Of a stretch of 42,567 nt of DNA, positions 40,182-42,567 are shown piece after piece. A program made the translations under genes and the position numbers. Within the stretch, counting starts at the first letter, position 1. Each line of letters starts with the position of its first letter. The notes below the pieces were generated by a model, which saw only the letters and a program-made list of their open reading frames with translations, was not told the origin of the DNA and ran no database searches. The DNA is taken from assembly GCA_964250225.1 (NCBI GenBank), contig CAXUEY010000040.1, positions 1-42,567 on the forward strand. Direction: 5' to 3'. This stretch comes from Paraktedonobacter sp964250225 (GTDB lineage Bacteria; Chloroflexota; Ktedonobacteria; Ktedonobacterales; Ktedonobacteraceae).

Positions 40182-41480
40182 GTGACGACGTTCAAACAAA
40201 AGAGCCCGTCTATCACCTCAACGCTGTCGAAACAAGATTTTATTGACCGCTATCAGCGCGTGCGCCGCTTCTCTGAGCATATCTGCGAGCCGCTGGTGAC
40301 TGAAGATTATGTCGTGCAATCGATGCCCGATGTCAGCCCGACCAAGTGGCATCTCGCGCACGTGAGCTGGTTTTTTGAGCAGTTTTTATTGTTGCCCGCG
40401 CTGCCCGGCTATCACTCGCTGCATCCTCAATATGCCTATCTCTTCAACTCTTACTACAATACCCTGGGCGAGCGCCATTGTCGGCCCAATCGCGGCCTGA
40501 TCTCGCGTCCCACAGTTGAGGAGACTTATAAGTATCGCCGTTATGTCGATGAGCATGTCCTTGAACTGCTGGAGAAGCTCGATGAGCGGCAATTAGCAGA
40601 AATTACTCCCATTTTTATATTAGGTCTGCACCACGAGCAGCAGCATCAAGAGCTGATGGTGACGGATATCAAGCACGTGCTCTCCTGCAATCCGCTCTAT
40701 CCGACATATATGGGCCGGGCGGCGATGAGCACCGTGCCGCTTGCGCCGCTGTCCTGGGTGGCTTTCCCCGACGGTGTGCAGGAGATTGGGCACGCGGGCG
40801 AGGGGTTTGCTTTCGACAACGAGGGTCCCCGCCACCGCGAGTTTGTGTCGTCCTTCCAACTGGCCTCGCGCCTGGTTACGAACGGCGACTACCTGGAATT
40901 TATGGAGGATGGCGGCTACGAGCGCGCACTGCTCTGGCTTTCAGAAGGCTGGGCCACTGTGAACGCTGAAGAATGGCGTGCGCCGCTCTACTGGGAGAAG
41001 CGCGACGGGCGCTGGTGGATGATGACCCTCAACGGTCTGCGCGAGGTGGAGAAGTCCGAGCCGGTCTGCCATGTGAGCTACTTCGAGGCCGATGCCTTCG
41101 CTCGCTGGGCTGATGCGCGTCTGCCCACGGAGGCCGAATGGGAGATCGCGGCGCAAACGGTCCCTGTCGCGGGCAATTTCGTGGACAACGAACTCTTTCA
41201 TCCAGCCCCGCTCAACGGTTCCGCGCACGCGGGCGGCCTGGCCCAGATGTATGGCGATGTGTGGGAATGGACGCAGAGTTCCTACGCGCCCTATCCAGGC
41301 TTCCGACCCGCTGCCGGAGCTGTGGGAGAGTACAACGGGAAATTCATGTGCAACCAGTACGTCCTGCGCGGCGGCTCCTGTGCCACCTCGCTCTCGCACA
41401 TCCGGCCAACCTACCGTAACTTCTTCCCGACCAACGCGCGCTGGCAGTTCATGGGCCTGCGCTTAGCGAAGGATATATAA
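40182..41480 (+). CDS. egtB: Ergothioneine biosynthesis sulfoxide synthase EgtB
   Basis: A 432-residue non-haem iron enzyme joining hercynine to a thiol substrate (gamma-glutamylcysteine or cysteine) through C-S bond formation with O2. The N-terminal DinB-like domain has KWHLAHVSWFFEQ (His57/His60) and the iron motif HHEQQHQELM (His151, His155). The C-terminal FGE-sulfatase domain has FAFDNEGPRHREFV, RLPTEAEWEIAAQT, GDVWEWTQSSYAPYPGF and RGGSCAT ... RPTYRNFFP. The start is GTG with AAGGAG at 7 nt. egtD follows after 3 bp. egtA, egtC and egtE are not in the window, so whether it uses cysteine or the glutamyl form is open. Confidence 0.95.
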   Translation: MTTFKQKSPSITSTLSKQDFIDRYQRVRRFSEHICEPLVTEDYVVQSMPDVSPTKWHLAHVSWFFEQFLLLPALPGYHSLHPQYAYLFNSYYNTLGERHCRPNRGLISRPTVEETYKYRRYVDEHVLELLEKLDERQLAEITPIFILGLHHEQQHQELMVTDIKHVLSCNPLYPTYMGRAAMSTVPLAPLSWVAFPDGVQEIGHAGEGFAFDNEGPRHREFVSSFQLASRLVTNGDYLEFMEDGGYERALLWLSEGWATVNAEEWRAPLYWEKRDGRWWMMTLNGLREVEKSEPVCHVSYFEADAFARWADARLPTEAEWEIAAQTVPVAGNFVDNELFHPAPLNGSAHAGGLAQMYGDVWEWTQSSYAPYPGFRPAAGAVGEYNGKFMCNQYVLRGGSCATSLSHIRPTYRNFFPTNARWQFMGLRLAKDI

Positions 41481-41483
41481 CTC

Positions 41484-42455
41484 ATGCACAAACCTCTCCA
41501 GAGCATGCCGCGCCTGTACGACTTTGAGCCGCAGCAGAAGACCTTTCGCGAGGAGATCCTGCAAGGGTTGCTGGACGCGCGCAAAGAGCTGCCGAGCAAG
41601 TACTTCTACGATGAGGTTGGCTCGCAGTTGTTTGAGCAGATCTGCGACCTGGACGAGTACTATCCCACGCGCACCGAACTGGCCATTATGCAGGAGCGCG
41701 TGCCAGAAATCGCGGCGCTGCTCGGTCCCAACTGTCTGCTGATCGAGTACGGTAGCGGCAGCAGCACCAAAACGCGCCTGTTGCTCGATGCCCTGCGTGA
41801 TCCCGCTGGCTACGTGCCCATCGACATCTCGAAAGAGCTGCTGCTACATTCGGCTGCGGATCTCACCCAGACCTATCCCGGCCTGGAAGTCCTGCCCGTC
41901 TGCGCGGACTACACCAGCAACTTCGAGCTGCCCGTTCCCAACAAACCCGTAGCGCGCCGCGTGGCCTACTTCCCCGGCTCGACCATCGGCAACTTTGATC
42001 GCGAGCCAGCGCTACGTTTCCTGCGCCAGCTCGCCAGGGTCTGCCAGGGTGGTGGTCTATTGATCGGCGTCGATCTCAAGAAGGACTTCAACATCCTGCA
42101 CCGCGCCTACAACGACTCGCAGGGGCTGACCGCGCAGTTCAACAAGCATTTGCTTGTGCGTGTCAACCAGGAGCTGGACGCCGATTTCCAGTTGCAACAC
42201 TTTGGCCACTATGCCTTCTACAATCCAGCGCAGAGCCGCGTCGAGATGCACCTGGTCAGCCTCAAGGATCAGCTTGTGCATATTGGGGATGCTGAGATCA
42301 CCTTTAAGCTTGGTGAAAGCGTCTGGACCGAAAGTTCCTACAAATACACCCTGGCCGAATTCGCGCACCTGGCCGCCAGCGCGGGCTTCACCGTCGAACA
42401 GGTCTGGACGGACCCGCGCCAGTTGTTCAGCGTGCAGTATCTGACGGTGGTGTGA
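41484..42455 (+). CDS. egtD: L-histidine N(alpha)-methyltransferase EgtD
   Basis: A 323-residue SAM-dependent enzyme that trimethylates histidine to hercynine, the first step of ergothioneine synthesis. LDARKELPSKYFYDEVGSQL and ICDLDEYYPTRTE open the family pattern. The SAM motif is IEYGSGSSTKTRLLL, followed by VPIDISKELLL, VARRVAYFPGSTIGNFDRE, GGLLIGVDLKKD and HTYC-like ESSYKYTLAEFAHLAASAGF near the end. It begins 3 bp after egtB, so the two form one operon that supplies EgtB with its substrate. Confidence 0.95.
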   Translation: MHKPLQSMPRLYDFEPQQKTFREEILQGLLDARKELPSKYFYDEVGSQLFEQICDLDEYYPTRTELAIMQERVPEIAALLGPNCLLIEYGSGSSTKTRLLLDALRDPAGYVPIDISKELLLHSAADLTQTYPGLEVLPVCADYTSNFELPVPNKPVARRVAYFPGSTIGNFDREPALRFLRQLARVCQGGGLLIGVDLKKDFNILHRAYNDSQGLTAQFNKHLLVRVNQELDADFQLQHFGHYAFYNPAQSRVEMHLVSLKDQLVHIGDAEITFKLGESVWTESSYKYTLAEFAHLAASAGFTVEQVWTDPRQLFSVQYLTVV

Positions 42456-42481
42456 TTGTTTGTGGGGCAGTGTGTAATGAG

Positions 42482-42549
42482 CGCCGGGTGTGAGGGGACG
42501 CCGGACGTGAGAGGGCGCCGGGCGTGAGGGGGCGCCGGAGGCGAGCGCC
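42482..42549. repeat. 17-bp G-rich tandem repeat
   Basis: Units CGCCGGGTGTGAGGGGA, CGCCGGACGTGAGAGGG and CGCCGGGCGTGAGGGGG at 42482, 42499 and 42516, with a degenerate fourth from 42533. They begin 26 bp after egtD. The function is unknown; the array may continue past the window. Confidence 0.7.
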
Positions 42550-42567
42550 TCGTGTATCTCGTATACC

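Overview
The window looks like a chromosomal segment of a spore-forming, soil-type Chloroflexota, most likely class Ktedonobacteria. This is inferred from gene content only: a very large zinc-ribbon/class III cyclase/AAA/TPR protein, a membrane kinase-like protein, an FHA protein with a proline-rich linker, an EXORDIUM-like secreted protein, moderately high GC, frequent GTG/TTG starts and short intergenic hairpins. No phage, insertion sequence, CRISPR array, tRNA or rRNA was seen. Two runs of 10 N (10170-10179 and 32956-32965) are assembly gaps, each enclosed by a perfect inverted repeat between convergent genes.

Layout. 1-1520 is a decayed region: a possible gene start running off the left edge, a frameshifted helix-hairpin-helix gene, an intact DinB/ClbS-type protein, and remnants of a second ClbS-like gene and an MFS transporter. 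1526-5698 (minus) holds a D-threonine aldolase/D-serine dehydratase-like enzyme, a molybdopterin oxidoreductase and an amidohydrolase. 5797-10098 holds an APH-type phosphotransferase, an EEP-family phosphohydrolase, an EamA permease, an overlooked 59-codon gene, the RNA 2'-phosphotransferase KptA and a divergent Nudix hydrolase. 10267-16743 has a GltD-like flavoprotein with an added two-cluster ferredoxin domain, an EXORDIUM-like protein, peptidase E and an isolated urocanate hydratase. 16831-19058 carries two related membrane proteins with proline-rich N-termini. 19366-23886 is a plus-strand run: ABC ATPase, permease, QueG, MBL-fold hydrolase. 24089-27408 holds three genes matching the decaprenylphosphoryl-ribose to -arabinose pathway (UbiA-type phosphoribosyltransferase, DprE2, DprE1). 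27656-35253 has the giant cyclase/ATPase, a DUF402 protein, methylmalonyl-CoA epimerase and a kinase-like membrane protein whose catalytic Asp is Asn. 35529-39695 has a lipoprotein, a propionyl-CoA carboxylase-type beta subunit, a short pyrophosphatase-like protein and a cupredoxin-like lipoprotein. 40182-42455 is an egtB-egtD ergothioneine operon, followed by a 17-bp tandem repeat.

How the genes connect. Epimerase and carboxyltransferase subunit suggest propionyl-CoA/methylmalonyl-CoA metabolism. The UbiA/DprE2/DprE1 trio suggests a polyprenyl-phosphate pentose donor for an envelope glycan. FHA protein, kinase-like protein and cyclase suggest dense signalling. The most interesting points are the DPA-type trio with an Ala at the benzothiazinone-target Cys position, the predicted pseudokinase receptor, the small gene nested exactly between kptA and the EamA permease, the hairpin-enclosed assembly gaps, and the in-frame 39-bp repeat inside an MBL hydrolase. 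No complete novel defence or mobile system was recognised.
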